IMG/VR virus record: IMGVR_UViG_3300042453_003033
Location: 1-64,000 of that record
Direction: 5' to 3' (one strand)
Length of the DNA stretch: 64,000 nt
Origin: a virus
Under the pieces are notes generated by a model. It did not search any database. It had not been told where the DNA came from and saw only the letters and a list, made by a program, of their open reading frames with translations. Positions 8,166 to 16,649 of the stretch are shown here, one piece after another; the first letter of the stretch is position 1; each line of letters starts with the position of its first letter. Both the position numbers and the translations under genes were made by a program.

Positions 8166-9016
8166 TGATGGCACAAAGAGTACATTATTGGAGTTGTAGC
8201 AGATTTGCGGACTGGGTTCGTGGTAAACCTAAAGCAGGCGCACTAACAAGTGAAGGCTGGCGTGATTGGCGTATTGAAGCCAAAACAGCACACCCAGTGC
8301 GTTATTGGATAGCTGAGGAAGCACTAGATAGAATTCAGAATTTTATCTGGTGGCCGTTAGATAAACTATACGATCTAAAGTACTATATCAACAATCGGTA
8401 CATTACTAAGACTCATTGTCTCACCTCTCATCCCAGGGACATCAAACCTGGACAGTGGTGTGATGTTGGTAATCGCTTTTTACCATGTTTATTCAATGAA
8501 CTAGTAGATTTTGTTGAAATTGAACAAGCATGGTGGAATATTGCCTGGGACAAAGAAGCAAGAGCAAAGTATGCTGCACCTTTTTGGTCTAGTGGTTGGT
8601 TTCGATGGAGAACTTGGCGCAGTCCAGAAGCAGGACTTGACAGTCTTAAATGGCAAAGCGAACTTGTTTGGAAAGAAGATGAAGTGGGCGAAAATACTGG
8701 CATGATAGGTAAGCCCACTTACCAGGCAGAAAAAGCCCAGGAAATCCTAGCACTATACAAGTGGTGGACCGAAGTTTATTCAAATCGTCCAGATGTACAT
8801 GATGCTAGTGGTTGGACTGAATACTGCAAGCGTAAACGTGAAATCAATGGTGACAAAGATTTAGATTTTTTCTGCGATGACAAGACACCGAAAGAACTGA
8901 AAGAATTTGGAGATTGTGCTCTTAAAAAGAGTCATGAAATCGAAGAAGCATATGAACGAGAAGATGAAGAAATGATGATTCGTCTTATAAAAATTCGTAA
9001 TTCACTTTGGACTTAA
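8165..9016 (+). CDS. Conserved Trp-rich phage protein
   Basis: 283 residues, unusually rich in Trp and Tyr. The N-terminus HYWSCSRFADWVRG plus HPVRYWIAEEALD resembles a phage protein family that recurs across unrelated phages but has no known function. The start at 8165 is chosen because it overlaps the upstream stop (TAATG) behind AAGGAA; the frame is open to 8138. A helical acidic tail (EEAYEREDEEMM) ends the protein. Confidence 0.78.
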   Translation: MMAQRVHYWSCSRFADWVRGKPKAGALTSEGWRDWRIEAKTAHPVRYWIAEEALDRIQNFIWWPLDKLYDLKYYINNRYITKTHCLTSHPRDIKPGQWCDVGNRFLPCLFNELVDFVEIEQAWWNIAWDKEARAKYAAPFWSSGWFRWRTWRSPEAGLDSLKWQSELVWKEDEVGENTGMIGKPTYQAEKAQEILALYKWWTEVYSNRPDVHDASGWTEYCKRKREINGDKDLDFFCDDKTPKELKEFGDCALKKSHEIEEAYEREDEEMMIRLIKIRNSLWT

Positions 9017-9025
9017 GGAAGTAAA

Positions 9026-9376
9026 ATGGCAGACTTTGTTATTCACACAGTATTATGGTTTGTATTTTTTTGGGTAGCGCACAAAATTATAGAAGGACAT
9101 ATTCAAACCAAAATTAAGGCAGAAAATGAACTTATTAAAGAAATAATGGATAAGACTCATATTGTAAAGGCAGAAAATCATGGCGAAATGATATATTGGT
9201 TTGAGGTTAATAACGATTCCTTCGTTGCTCAAGGCAAAAATATGTCAGAGTTGATTCAACATTGCAAACTAAGGTATCCGCCCACACATCATTTCTTAAT
9301 AATTGAAGGTGAAAAGGTAATTTTCAAAGTGTCAGCGCCAGATTGGATGCCTGTACCAGTGGATTTGAAAACTTGA
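9026..9376 (+). CDS. Membrane-anchored hypothetical protein
   Basis: 116 residues with one N-terminal membrane segment (VIHTVLWFVFFWVAHKII), a short charged helix, then a soluble domain of about 70 residues with predicted strands (YWFEVNNDSFVAQG). It probably sits in the inner membrane with the C-terminal domain in the cytoplasm. The C-terminal domain resembles small phage proteins in which a residue string like FVAQG is followed by a helix. Function unknown. The promoter at 9373 overlaps its last codons. Confidence 0.65.
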   Translation: MADFVIHTVLWFVFFWVAHKIIEGHIQTKIKAENELIKEIMDKTHIVKAENHGEMIYWFEVNNDSFVAQGKNMSELIQHCKLRYPPTHHFLIIEGEKVIFKVSAPDWMPVPVDLKT

Positions 9377-9401
9377 CAAAAAATGGCAAATACGTTATAC
9401 T
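9373..9401 (+). promoter_or_regulatory. Sigma70-like promoter
   Basis: TTGACA (9373-9378) and TATACT (9396-9401) with a 17-bp spacer. The -35 box overlaps the preceding stop codon. It would drive the following three genes, including IF-1 and superoxide dismutase, up to the terminator at 10632. Confidence 0.85.
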
Positions 9402-9429
9402 TACAACTTAGCTAACTGAGGTAAATTGC

Positions 9430-9810
9430 ATGAGTATGCATCTTGAAGGCGCCTGGCTGTCTACTACTGGCAAGCGCAAAGGCAAAATTAAATACAAGTC
9501 TGCTGAAGCAAAACGGCAGGCAGAACAATTGGCACGCGATTGGGAAACGCTTAAGAACAAGCATAAAAGCACTCCGACGATCACCAAGTCAGTATCTACA
9601 AAGAAACCCGTGAATGTCCCACGAGACAACACAGTATCTGAAACACGACCGCCTAGTCTTGGCAGCTGGATTACAGGGCCTGTTAGTAGCAAGCCCAGTC
9701 AACAATATACTGGTGATAAAGTTAAAGGTATTACCGTCATGCACAAGAGTTGCTTGCAGCCTGTGTTCTCCAATCAAGAGGCGATTGACGCCGCGCACAT
9801 GCGTCGATAA
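9430..9810 (+). CDS. Conserved phage hypothetical protein
   Basis: 126 residues. The N-terminal half is basic and helical (YKSAEAKRQAEQLARDWETL). After a disordered linker the C-terminus has KPSQQYTGDKVKGI and VMHKSCLQPVFSNQEA. This combination resembles a small-protein family I associate with diverse phages, without known function. It is the first gene after the promoter at 9373. Confidence 0.75.
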   Translation: MSMHLEGAWLSTTGKRKGKIKYKSAEAKRQAEQLARDWETLKNKHKSTPTITKSVSTKKPVNVPRDNTVSETRPPSLGSWITGPVSSKPSQQYTGDKVKGITVMHKSCLQPVFSNQEAIDAAHMRR

Positions 9811-9843
9811 AACATAAGAAAAGGATTCATTAAAAAGGAATAT

Positions 9844-10062
9844 ATGGCAAAAGAAGAAGGTATGAGAGTTAATGGCATTGTCGAACAAGTATTAGGCAAT
9901 GCTATGTTTAGAGTAAAATTAGAAAACAGCGATTTCTTGGTTACCGCCTATGTGGGTGGAAAACTTAGAAAGAATGAGATTAAAATTATCACGGGTGATC
10001 AAGTAGTTCTTGAGATGAGTCCATACGATACCACAAAAGCCAGAATCATGTATCGTGACTAA
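9844..10062 (+). CDS. infA: Translation initiation factor IF-1
   Basis: 72 residues, exactly the length of bacterial IF-1, and collinear with it. It has MAKEEG, GIVEQVLGNAMFRVKLENSD, the strand VTAYVGGKLRKNEIKIITGD (S1/OB-fold core with the KxRKNxIxIxxGD motif) and SPYDTTKARIMYR. IF-1 binds the 30S A site and helps IF2 and IF3 in initiation. A strong AAAAAGGAA precedes the start. It lies between a conserved phage gene and superoxide dismutase on the 9373 transcript. A phage copy may bias initiation toward phage messages; that is inference. Confidence 0.93.
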   Translation: MAKEEGMRVNGIVEQVLGNAMFRVKLENSDFLVTAYVGGKLRKNEIKIITGDQVVLEMSPYDTTKARIMYRD

Positions 10063-10070
10063 ATACATAC

Positions 10071-10622
10071 ATGTCCGAACATGTTAAAGAATTAATTCAG
10101 TTAGTTGAAAGTAGTGGCAAAGAACTTGTCTTAGAGAAGTTGCCATATAGTAGAACAGCACTATCTCCAGTTCTGGGTAAATCATCTATTGATTATCATT
10201 ATGGTGAACTAGCTAAGGGTTATGTAGAAAGATATAACAAAAAAGAAGGTGATCGTAAGTTTAACGAGGCTGGTGCCTTCTTACATAATATATTTTTCCC
10301 ACAGTTAATGCCACCAAAAAGTGGCAATAAGCCCAATGGAATCAGTTTATCTGTGATCAACAAAAAGTACGGAGATTTTGATAAGTTTAAAAAAGAATTG
10401 AAGCAAGAAGCCATGAAAATTCAGGGCTCTGGATGGATATATATGGCTAAGAACGGTGAAATAAAAACCATAACGAATCATCAAATAAAAAATGATATTG
10501 CACTGTTGATTGATTGGTGGGAGCATGCATGGGCAAAAGACTATGGTGCTAATAAGTCGAAATATCTCGATAACATATGGAAAATAATAAATTGGGATAA
10601 AGTAAACGCTAGAATGTATTAA
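10071..10622 (+). CDS. sod: Iron/manganese superoxide dismutase
   Basis: 183 residues, slightly shorter than usual (about 195-205). The Fe/Mn-SOD layout is clear: LPYSRTAL, DYHYG (ligand H43), AGAFLHNIFF (H72), GSGWIYM and IDWWEHAW (D148, H152), then DYGANKSKYLDNIWKIINW. It converts superoxide to peroxide and oxygen. Metal preference is not decidable by eye. It ends the 9373 transcript, with a terminator 10 bp downstream. Together with AhpD and Dps it suggests the phage manages reactive oxygen in its host. Confidence 0.9.
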   Translation: MSEHVKELIQLVESSGKELVLEKLPYSRTALSPVLGKSSIDYHYGELAKGYVERYNKKEGDRKFNEAGAFLHNIFFPQLMPPKSGNKPNGISLSVINKKYGDFDKFKKELKQEAMKIQGSGWIYMAKNGEIKTITNHQIKNDIALLIDWWEHAWAKDYGANKSKYLDNIWKIINWDKVNARMY

Positions 10623-10631
10623 AATCAAGAA

Positions 10632-10657
10632 TGGCAATTTTAGATTGCCATTTTTTT
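10632..10657 (+). terminator. Rho-independent terminator
   Basis: Perfect 7-bp stem TGGCAAT (10632-10638) / ATTGCCA (10644-10650) with a 5-nt loop and seven T residues at 10651-10657. It separates the superoxide dismutase transcript from the fibre genes. Confidence 0.92.
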
Positions 10658-10668
10658 CGTCTGCCATA

Positions 10669-10676
10669 GATAAATA
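10669..10676 (+). promoter_or_regulatory. Candidate late promoter box GATAAATA
   Basis: GATAAATA ends 20 bp before the ATG of the first fibre gene and follows a terminator. It resembles the T4 late -10 element TATAAATA, which needs no -35 box. The same box at the same distance occurs at 20819, 29171 and 30303. Confidence 0.6.
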
Positions 10677-10696
10677 AATAAAAACGAGTTTTATTT

Positions 10697-11464
10697 ATGG
10701 CAATATTTTCAAATGTTAATGTAGGTTCTGCACCCAATGACGGTACAGGAGATTCACTACGTACTAGTTTTACAAAAGTAAACGAAAATTTTCAGGACGT
10801 ATTGTCAATATGGCCTAATATAAGTCAAAATGAATTGACTGCCAATATTACTAGCACGTACATATCTTATTTTAACTTAATAGAAGCAGAAACATTAGAC
10901 AGTAATGTTTTAACATCTCCTAGTGGAAATATAAACGTATCTAGCACCAATGTTAACATTAGTGGTGGCAATTTAAATGTATCTGGAACTATTACTACTT
11001 CTGGTAATTTAAATGTTTCTACAGTCAATGGTAATATCGTAGGCACAACTGCTACTTTTAGCGGAAATATCAATGGAACATCTTCCAATTTAAAATCTAT
11101 CAATCATTTCATACGTAGTCCATCCGGTAACAGTATAGGCACAGCTATTAACGGCGGCGGTGATGCATATGAATTTGTAATCAATGAAACAGATTCTGTA
11201 GGTTCAACCGTTGCATTTAAAATCAATAATGCAACTAACGTCGCAGGCACACTAAATGCGACCATAACGTCAGGGATAGAAAGAACTTACATTATTTTTA
11301 ATCCTGGTCCAAGTACAAGTAATTTAATACTACCGTTTTATCCTAACAGAACCAATATTAATACTAATGTTGTGGCAATTTCTGGCAATACTACTGCTTT
11401 CATAATAGTTCGTGCGGTTAGCAATGACATTGGTAATGTATTTGCACAGGTAGCTAACATATAA
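10697..11464 (+). CDS. Virion fibre/adhesin-type protein
   Basis: 255 residues. The N-terminal motif NVGSAPNDGTGDSLRTSF followed by KVNENF is characteristic of phage structural proteins that trimerise at fibre bases. The middle is a low-complexity Ser/Asn/Thr repeat (VSSTNVNISGGNLNVSGT), typical of beta-helical shafts. The C-terminus is a small beta domain. The stop overlaps the next start (TAATG). Probably part of a tail fibre or baseplate appendage; exact position unknown. Confidence 0.75.
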   Translation: MAIFSNVNVGSAPNDGTGDSLRTSFTKVNENFQDVLSIWPNISQNELTANITSTYISYFNLIEAETLDSNVLTSPSGNINVSSTNVNISGGNLNVSGTITTSGNLNVSTVNGNIVGTTATFSGNINGTSSNLKSINHFIRSPSGNSIGTAINGGGDAYEFVINETDSVGSTVAFKINNATNVAGTLNATITSGIERTYIIFNPGPSTSNLILPFYPNRTNINTNVVAISGNTTAFIIVRAVSNDIGNVFAQVANI

Positions 11465-14073
11465 TGAGTATTCCAATTTGGCTTACACCAGCTGGTGATC
11501 TTGGCATAATCCCAGAAGAAGAATATTATGAATTTAACTTTGATTCGTATGTTGTCGGTGGTGGCACGCCAATTTATAGTTTAGTTGCGGGACGTTTGCC
11601 AAATGGTCTAGAAATAAAATCTGATGGAACAATGGCGGGTATGCCACTTGGAAGCATAGGTGGAGTACCTTCAGCGTCAAATAAAATTACAACAAGTACA
11701 TTTACTTTAAGAATTACTAGCCCATCACTTGAGGTAGCAGATCGAACATTTAGTCTTACAATCGCTGGAATATTACCACAGATAATTACTCCGGCTTCTG
11801 CAAATTTAGGTTCATATATCGATGGCACTTTTATATCAATAGATATCAACACGATTGAATCTAATTCATTTCTAACTTCAACGTTCAGTATTATTGATGG
11901 TGAATTACCTCCTGGAGTAACTTTAGATTCAACCACTGGTATAATATCTGGCTATATCAGACCTTTTATTTCAGATCAAACAGCAGCAAACACTGGTTAT
12001 GATAACAGTCAGTTTGATGAATATCTTTTTGATTTCACTGGCACCAGCACTAGTAAAAACTATCAATTTACAATTAAAGCAGATAACGGCATTACTGTAG
12101 ATACAAAAATATACACAATATATGTATTTGCATTATCAAGTATTACTGCCGATAGTACTTTAATTACCGCTGACTCTGACTCTTTGATCACTGCTGATTC
12201 TGCTGCACCAAAACATACACCCGTTATTTTAGATACTTCAGGATTAATAGGAAGAGTTCGTCAAGACACAAATGTAAACATCAAAATAAACGGTATTGAT
12301 TTTGATGATGATACTATAGATTATGCAATAGCTAGCGGTTCATTGCCGTCTGGACTAACTTTAAACACTGCTTCTGGTTGGATTTCTGGATTAGTTCCTA
12401 GTGGTTCATTAGGCACGGCAACTTATAATTTTTCAGTAGTAGTTTATAAACGCAATTATCCTATTTACGTTAGTTCGCCAAAATCATTTTCAATAAGAGT
12501 ATTAGGACAAATTAGTAACGACGTTGAATGGATAACTCCAGTTGATCTAGGCACAATTTTTGCAGGACAAGTATCAGAACTTTTTGTTGAGGCAGAAACA
12601 CAAAGTGGTAGATATTTAAATTATCGCCTAGATAATAGTTTTGGCACACTGCCACCTGGATTAAAACTACTAGATAATGGATTAATATCTGGTAGAATTA
12701 CTTTTGATACTTTCATGTTAGACAGTGGTACTACAACATTTGATAGTGGCACCACATTTTTTGATAGAGTTTATAACTTTACCGTTGCAGTATATGATGC
12801 AAATAACTTTGTTTATAGCACACGTACATTTACATTGACAGTCTTAGCGCCAATAATTGAACCATATGAAAATTTGTATATACAAATACTTCCAGATATT
12901 GATCAAAGAAATAGCTATAGTTCTTTAATTGACAATACCGATATTTTTCCACAAGATTATTTGTATAGATCAAATGATCCTTGGTTTGGTAAAAATACAA
13001 CCAGAAGAAGTTTATTCTTAGCCGGATTAAGGCCCAGAGAGGCAGCAATTTATGCTCAGTCAATGACGTTTAACCATTACTGGAAAACATTACGATTTGG
13101 AGATATCAAAACAGCAAGAGCAGTAGACAGTAATTTTAACACCAAATACGAAGTTGTTTATGCTGAAATTATCGATGAACAGGTAAATATTGAAGGTCTG
13201 GGACCTAATTTAGCAGTGTCACTTCCCACAAATAGTCAAAATATTACTACGATTTATCCAAATAGTTTTCCGAATATGGAACAACGAATAGTGTCAGGTG
13301 TAGGATATTCGAATAGAGGCGTATTACCAGACTGGATGACTAGTAGACAAGAAGATGGTACTGTTCTTGGATTTAAAAGAGTTTTAATTCTATGTTATAC
13401 TGTTCCAGGTAAAGGTAAAGAGGTAGCATATCGAGTTAAACAAAACATAAACTTATTAAATCGTGTTGATTTTACAATAGATCGTTATCTATGGGATAGT
13501 AGTATGAGTGCTAGCTATAACAAAGTGGCCAACACTTTTATATCTAACAACTTTGTTTTAGGCACAGGAACTATTAATGCAAACACAAACAGCAATATTA
13601 TTGTAGGCTTAACCTTGACGATTAACGGCGCAGGTACCATTAGCGCACCATTAGGAAATACTATCATAAATGGAACTGGTACTAGTTTTGCTACTGAATT
13701 AAGAGCAGGAAGAGCTTTATTTAGATCCGATACTGGAGAAGAATTAGGCGACATTTTACGAATTATAAATTCAGAAACTCTAATAATAGATACACCGTTG
13801 GCAAATACATTGTCCGCGGTATCGTACTCATCAATTTCCAGTAAAACCATATTTTCTAACGAAATATACGTTAATGACACAATAATAGTAAATACTAATG
13901 TCAAAGTCGGAACAGTAAAAAGTATAAACAGTGACTCAAATATTACTCTTTATACTAATGCTCTGGTTACCGTGTCGAATGTAAGTTTCCTACACAACTA
14001 CAGAGAACAATATAAAGAGCCAGGTGATGGAGATAAATACCTTAAGTATCCCCAAGTTGGAGTAATATCATAA
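11464..14073 (+). CDS. Large fibre protein with putative Ig (He_PIG) repeats
   Basis: 869 residues. At least four copies of the putative-Ig signature LPxGLxLxxxTGxIxG occur in the first 440 residues (LPNGLEIKSDGTMAG, LPPGVTLDSTTGIISG, LPSGLTLNTASGWISG, LPPGLKLLDNGLISG). These domains often mediate surface binding. The second half changes to a domain beginning near EPYENLYIQILPDIDQRNS, followed by a beta-rich C-terminal part. The stop overlaps the next start. Probably an elongated, receptor-binding or baseplate-associated virion protein. Confidence 0.78.
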   Translation: MSIPIWLTPAGDLGIIPEEEYYEFNFDSYVVGGGTPIYSLVAGRLPNGLEIKSDGTMAGMPLGSIGGVPSASNKITTSTFTLRITSPSLEVADRTFSLTIAGILPQIITPASANLGSYIDGTFISIDINTIESNSFLTSTFSIIDGELPPGVTLDSTTGIISGYIRPFISDQTAANTGYDNSQFDEYLFDFTGTSTSKNYQFTIKADNGITVDTKIYTIYVFALSSITADSTLITADSDSLITADSAAPKHTPVILDTSGLIGRVRQDTNVNIKINGIDFDDDTIDYAIASGSLPSGLTLNTASGWISGLVPSGSLGTATYNFSVVVYKRNYPIYVSSPKSFSIRVLGQISNDVEWITPVDLGTIFAGQVSELFVEAETQSGRYLNYRLDNSFGTLPPGLKLLDNGLISGRITFDTFMLDSGTTTFDSGTTFFDRVYNFTVAVYDANNFVYSTRTFTLTVLAPIIEPYENLYIQILPDIDQRNSYSSLIDNTDIFPQDYLYRSNDPWFGKNTTRRSLFLAGLRPREAAIYAQSMTFNHYWKTLRFGDIKTARAVDSNFNTKYEVVYAEIIDEQVNIEGLGPNLAVSLPTNSQNITTIYPNSFPNMEQRIVSGVGYSNRGVLPDWMTSRQEDGTVLGFKRVLILCYTVPGKGKEVAYRVKQNINLLNRVDFTIDRYLWDSSMSASYNKVANTFISNNFVLGTGTINANTNSNIIVGLTLTINGAGTISAPLGNTIINGTGTSFATELRAGRALFRSDTGEELGDILRIINSETLIIDTPLANTLSAVSYSSISSKTIFSNEIYVNDTIIVNTNVKVGTVKSINSDSNITLYTNALVTVSNVSFLHNYREQYKEPGDGDKYLKYPQVGVIS

Positions 14074-15323
14074 TGGCAAGTCAAATTAATTACAATATCA
14101 TTGATGGCACATATCCTATCGCAGGACAGGATAATAGCAGTCAAGGATTTAGAGATAACTTTACTAATATTAAAAATAATTTCGAATCAGCATACGATGA
14201 AATTACGGATTTACAAAATAAAGTTTTATTAGCAAGTCCTTTAACAAATGGCACATTCAATAACAATATGCAAGGCAATGTTATTACGAATGCGCAAATG
14301 CAAGGTATGCGTGAAAAATATTTCAATGTTGGCAATGCCGTGTCTGGGGCGATAAATGTTGACTTTAACGTTGGTGCATTCCAAACAATGACACTAGCTG
14401 GATCTACCTCAATAAGTGGTTTTACTAGTTTTACCGCAACAAACGGAAGTTTTGCCAAAATCGTATTACAAATTGTTGTATCAGACACATCCCATACTGT
14501 TACTATGCCAGCAACAGTGACCAGAGCATACGACATAGCAGGATACAATACAACTAGTAGGGTACTTACTTTTGATGGTGCAGGAACTTTTACATATGAA
14601 ATTGGCACTTATGACGGTGGCACAAATTTCTATTTAATTGACTTAACAAATAATAAAACCAGAGTCATGGGAGGCAATTTAGTTGTAACCACTGCGGTGA
14701 GTGGTGTTGCAACTACTGGTATCACAATGACTGTTACTAATGTGGGTGGAGTTGCAATAGGCAATATTACCGCAAATAACTTCATAGGTAATATGATTAG
14801 CTCCGGGACAAGTGCAACATTTACTGGAAACGTCACCGCCAACTATCTTATAGCAAATAGTGGCATACAAGGTAATTTAACTACTGCTATTCAACCTAAT
14901 GTGACATTGTTAGGTACATTGACCGCACTATCTGTGTCAGGCAATGCCAATGTAGGTAACTTAACTGTTAATGGAATAACCGATCTTTGCGGCGGCGATG
15001 CGTACGGCGTTGAATTAGTAACTGCCACAAATGGCGGTTCAACTGTTTTATCAAACGTCGCTGGCTTTGCTGTTATAAATCCAACAACATCAACAATCGC
15101 AACATATACCGTAATAATGCCTGCCAATCCAATGCAGGGACAAATGATGCGTATTTCATTTGCAAATACTGTTACTACACTAACACATAGCGGCTCTGGT
15201 TCAGATACCGTATATGGCAGCTTAAATGGCACAACTGTCAACACTACAGTAGGTGGTAGTTGGATTTATTTTGCCAATAGTGCTATCAACAGCGGTAATG
15301 GTGTTTGGTATAGAGTTGGCTAA
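14073..15323 (+). CDS. Virion fibre protein
   Basis: 416 residues. The N-terminus INYNIIDGTYPIAGQDNSSQ followed by GFRDNFTNIKNNF parallels that of the first fibre gene, suggesting a shared attachment or trimerisation module. The middle has repeated Gly/Asn/Thr strands (ATFTGNVTANYLIANSGIQG) typical of shafts; the end is a compact beta domain with many aromatic residues. TAATG coupling with the Ig-repeat protein indicates co-production. Likely a tail fibre; host receptor unknown. Confidence 0.75.
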   Translation: MASQINYNIIDGTYPIAGQDNSSQGFRDNFTNIKNNFESAYDEITDLQNKVLLASPLTNGTFNNNMQGNVITNAQMQGMREKYFNVGNAVSGAINVDFNVGAFQTMTLAGSTSISGFTSFTATNGSFAKIVLQIVVSDTSHTVTMPATVTRAYDIAGYNTTSRVLTFDGAGTFTYEIGTYDGGTNFYLIDLTNNKTRVMGGNLVVTTAVSGVATTGITMTVTNVGGVAIGNITANNFIGNMISSGTSATFTGNVTANYLIANSGIQGNLTTAIQPNVTLLGTLTALSVSGNANVGNLTVNGITDLCGGDAYGVELVTATNGGSTVLSNVAGFAVINPTTSTIATYTVIMPANPMQGQMMRISFANTVTTLTHSGSGSDTVYGSLNGTTVNTTVGGSWIYFANSAINSGNGVWYRVG

Positions 15324-15328
15324 TAGTC

Positions 15329-15823
15329 ATGCGACTCAGCGAAGTTTTAGATTTTAACGATCCTAATGCTAGATATCCATATACTACATCTTATCATGGT
15401 AGTACATTAGCAGCAGAATTTAATACCGAAAATAATCAAAAAATTATCGCTCTGATTGTAGTCTACGGTAAAAATATGTGGGATGTTAGTTTCGCACGAA
15501 ATGGAATGTATTCATTAACCGGTGAGGGTAATCAATTTAAAATATTCAATACCATATTTCATTTTATTTTAATGGCAATACGGACATATTATGCTCCAAA
15601 GTACATAACATTCACTGCTAATAACAAAGAACGCGGACGAGTTAAATTCTATAACACGATCATACGAAAACTGGCACCGAGATATTTACCAGGATTTGTG
15701 TCAGTTTCTAATTCTGGATTAGAAAGAATTGCATTGCCAGGCAGACTCAAACGGTCAGCCGATTCAGAATCTGGACAATTGTTTATTTTAAAAAACACTA
15801 AATTTACTAAACCAAATAATTGA
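15329..15823 (+). CDS. Conserved phage hypothetical protein
   Basis: 164 residues, mixed alpha/beta, with a central hydrophobic stretch (FNTIFHFILMAIRTYY), then KYITFTANNKERGRVKFYN. The ERGRVKFY / IIRKLAPRY arrangement resembles an uncharacterised phage family with some similarity to acetyltransferase-like folds; I do not assign an activity. It lies 5 bp after the last fibre gene and could be a fibre-associated factor. Confidence 0.62.
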   Translation: MRLSEVLDFNDPNARYPYTTSYHGSTLAAEFNTENNQKIIALIVVYGKNMWDVSFARNGMYSLTGEGNQFKIFNTIFHFILMAIRTYYAPKYITFTANNKERGRVKFYNTIIRKLAPRYLPGFVSVSNSGLERIALPGRLKRSADSESGQLFILKNTKFTKPNN

Positions 15824-15848
15824 CAAGTTGACGATTCTATACTAAAAT
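15820..15848 (+). promoter_or_regulatory. Sigma70-like promoter
   Basis: TTGACA (15820-15825) with TAAAAT (15843-15848) at 17 bp. An overlapping TATACT at 15838 is only 12 bp from the -35 box, so TAAAAT is the better partner. It precedes the MazG gene by about 20 bp, with AGGAG before that ATG. Confidence 0.7.
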
Positions 15849-15869
15849 TCTAAAACTTTAGGAGTAAGT

Positions 15870-16277
15870 ATGCAAATTGACTTAAATAAATATCAGGACT
15901 TCGTAGAAGCTGTTACCAGTAAGCCTAGCAAGGACGTTGCCGTACTGATTCAGCGTCTACACGATCTATCTCAGGAACCCGATCTTAATATCAGTTTATT
16001 GATGACCGCTAGCATTGGTCTAGCAAGTGAGGGCGGAGAGTTCAGTGAGATTGTTAAGAAGATGGTATTTCAGGGAAAGCCATTCAACGAAGACAATCGT
16101 TTTCACATGAAACGTGAACTAGGTGATATCATGTGGTATTGGGTTAATGCATGTCGTGCATTAGGATACGATCCCAATGATGTTATCGCTGAGAACGTAA
16201 AGAAGTTAGAATCAAGATATCCTGGCGGCAAATTTGATGTTTATCACAGTGAAAACAGAATGGAGAACGATCTATGA
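15870..16277 (+). CDS. MazG-like nucleotide pyrophosphohydrolase
   Basis: 135 residues, all-alpha. The MazG metal-binding pattern appears as SEGGEFSEIVKK (EGGE-xx-E) and, about 35 residues later, RELGDIMWYW (ELGD). MazG-family enzymes hydrolyse NTPs or dNTPs (or ppGpp) to monophosphates. The start is supported by AGGAG and the promoter at 15820. The stop overlaps the next small gene by ATGA. Likely roles are nucleotide-pool sanitising or altering host starvation signalling. Confidence 0.88.
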   Translation: MQIDLNKYQDFVEAVTSKPSKDVAVLIQRLHDLSQEPDLNISLLMTASIGLASEGGEFSEIVKKMVFQGKPFNEDNRFHMKRELGDIMWYWVNACRALGYDPNDVIAENVKKLESRYPGGKFDVYHSENRMENDL

Positions 16278-16411
16278 ATTTTGAACCAAAATTTAATTCT
16301 GTTACATATGAACTTTTAATGGAAGTTTATGAATACATGTGTGATGGTAGAATCTTTATAGCTAGAGAAAAGCTTGAACAACTTCTACAGATTGAAGTGG
16401 AGAAAAAATAA
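16274..16411 (+). CDS. Small hypothetical protein (45 aa)
   Basis: 45 residues in the gap between MazG and the next gene. The ATG overlaps the MazG stop (ATGA) and the stop lies 1 bp before the next ATG. The helical C-terminus (IAREKLEQLLQIEVEKK) is protein-like. Tight packing is the main support; no function is recognised. Confidence 0.6.
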   Translation: MNFEPKFNSVTYELLMEVYEYMCDGRIFIAREKLEQLLQIEVEKK

Positions 16412-16412
16412 T

Positions 16413-16649
16413 ATGCATCCTTTAACTGAAGATTTATCTAAAATCAATGATCAAGAATTGTTTAAGAAAATATCTGATCTAACAAATTATTTGACACAAA
16501 GTTATCGTCTAGGTAATTATAGTGTAGTTGGTCAAATTCATATGCTACTTGATGACTACAACGCAGAAGCCAATCGTAGGCATCAGAAAACTCTAGAAGA
16601 AACAAATAAAAAGAACGAATCGTTGAAAGATTTAATTCAATCTAAATGA
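16413..16649 (+). CDS. Small helical hypothetical protein
   Basis: 78 residues, helical and charged (INDQELFKKISDLTNYL; NAEANRRHQKTLEETNKKN). The ATG at 16413 is preferred because it follows the previous stop by 1 bp; the frame is open further upstream to 16374. The stop overlaps the DnaE-like gene as ATGA. Unknown function. Confidence 0.62.
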   Translation: MHPLTEDLSKINDQELFKKISDLTNYLTQSYRLGNYSVVGQIHMLLDDYNAEANRRHQKTLEETNKKNESLKDLIQSK

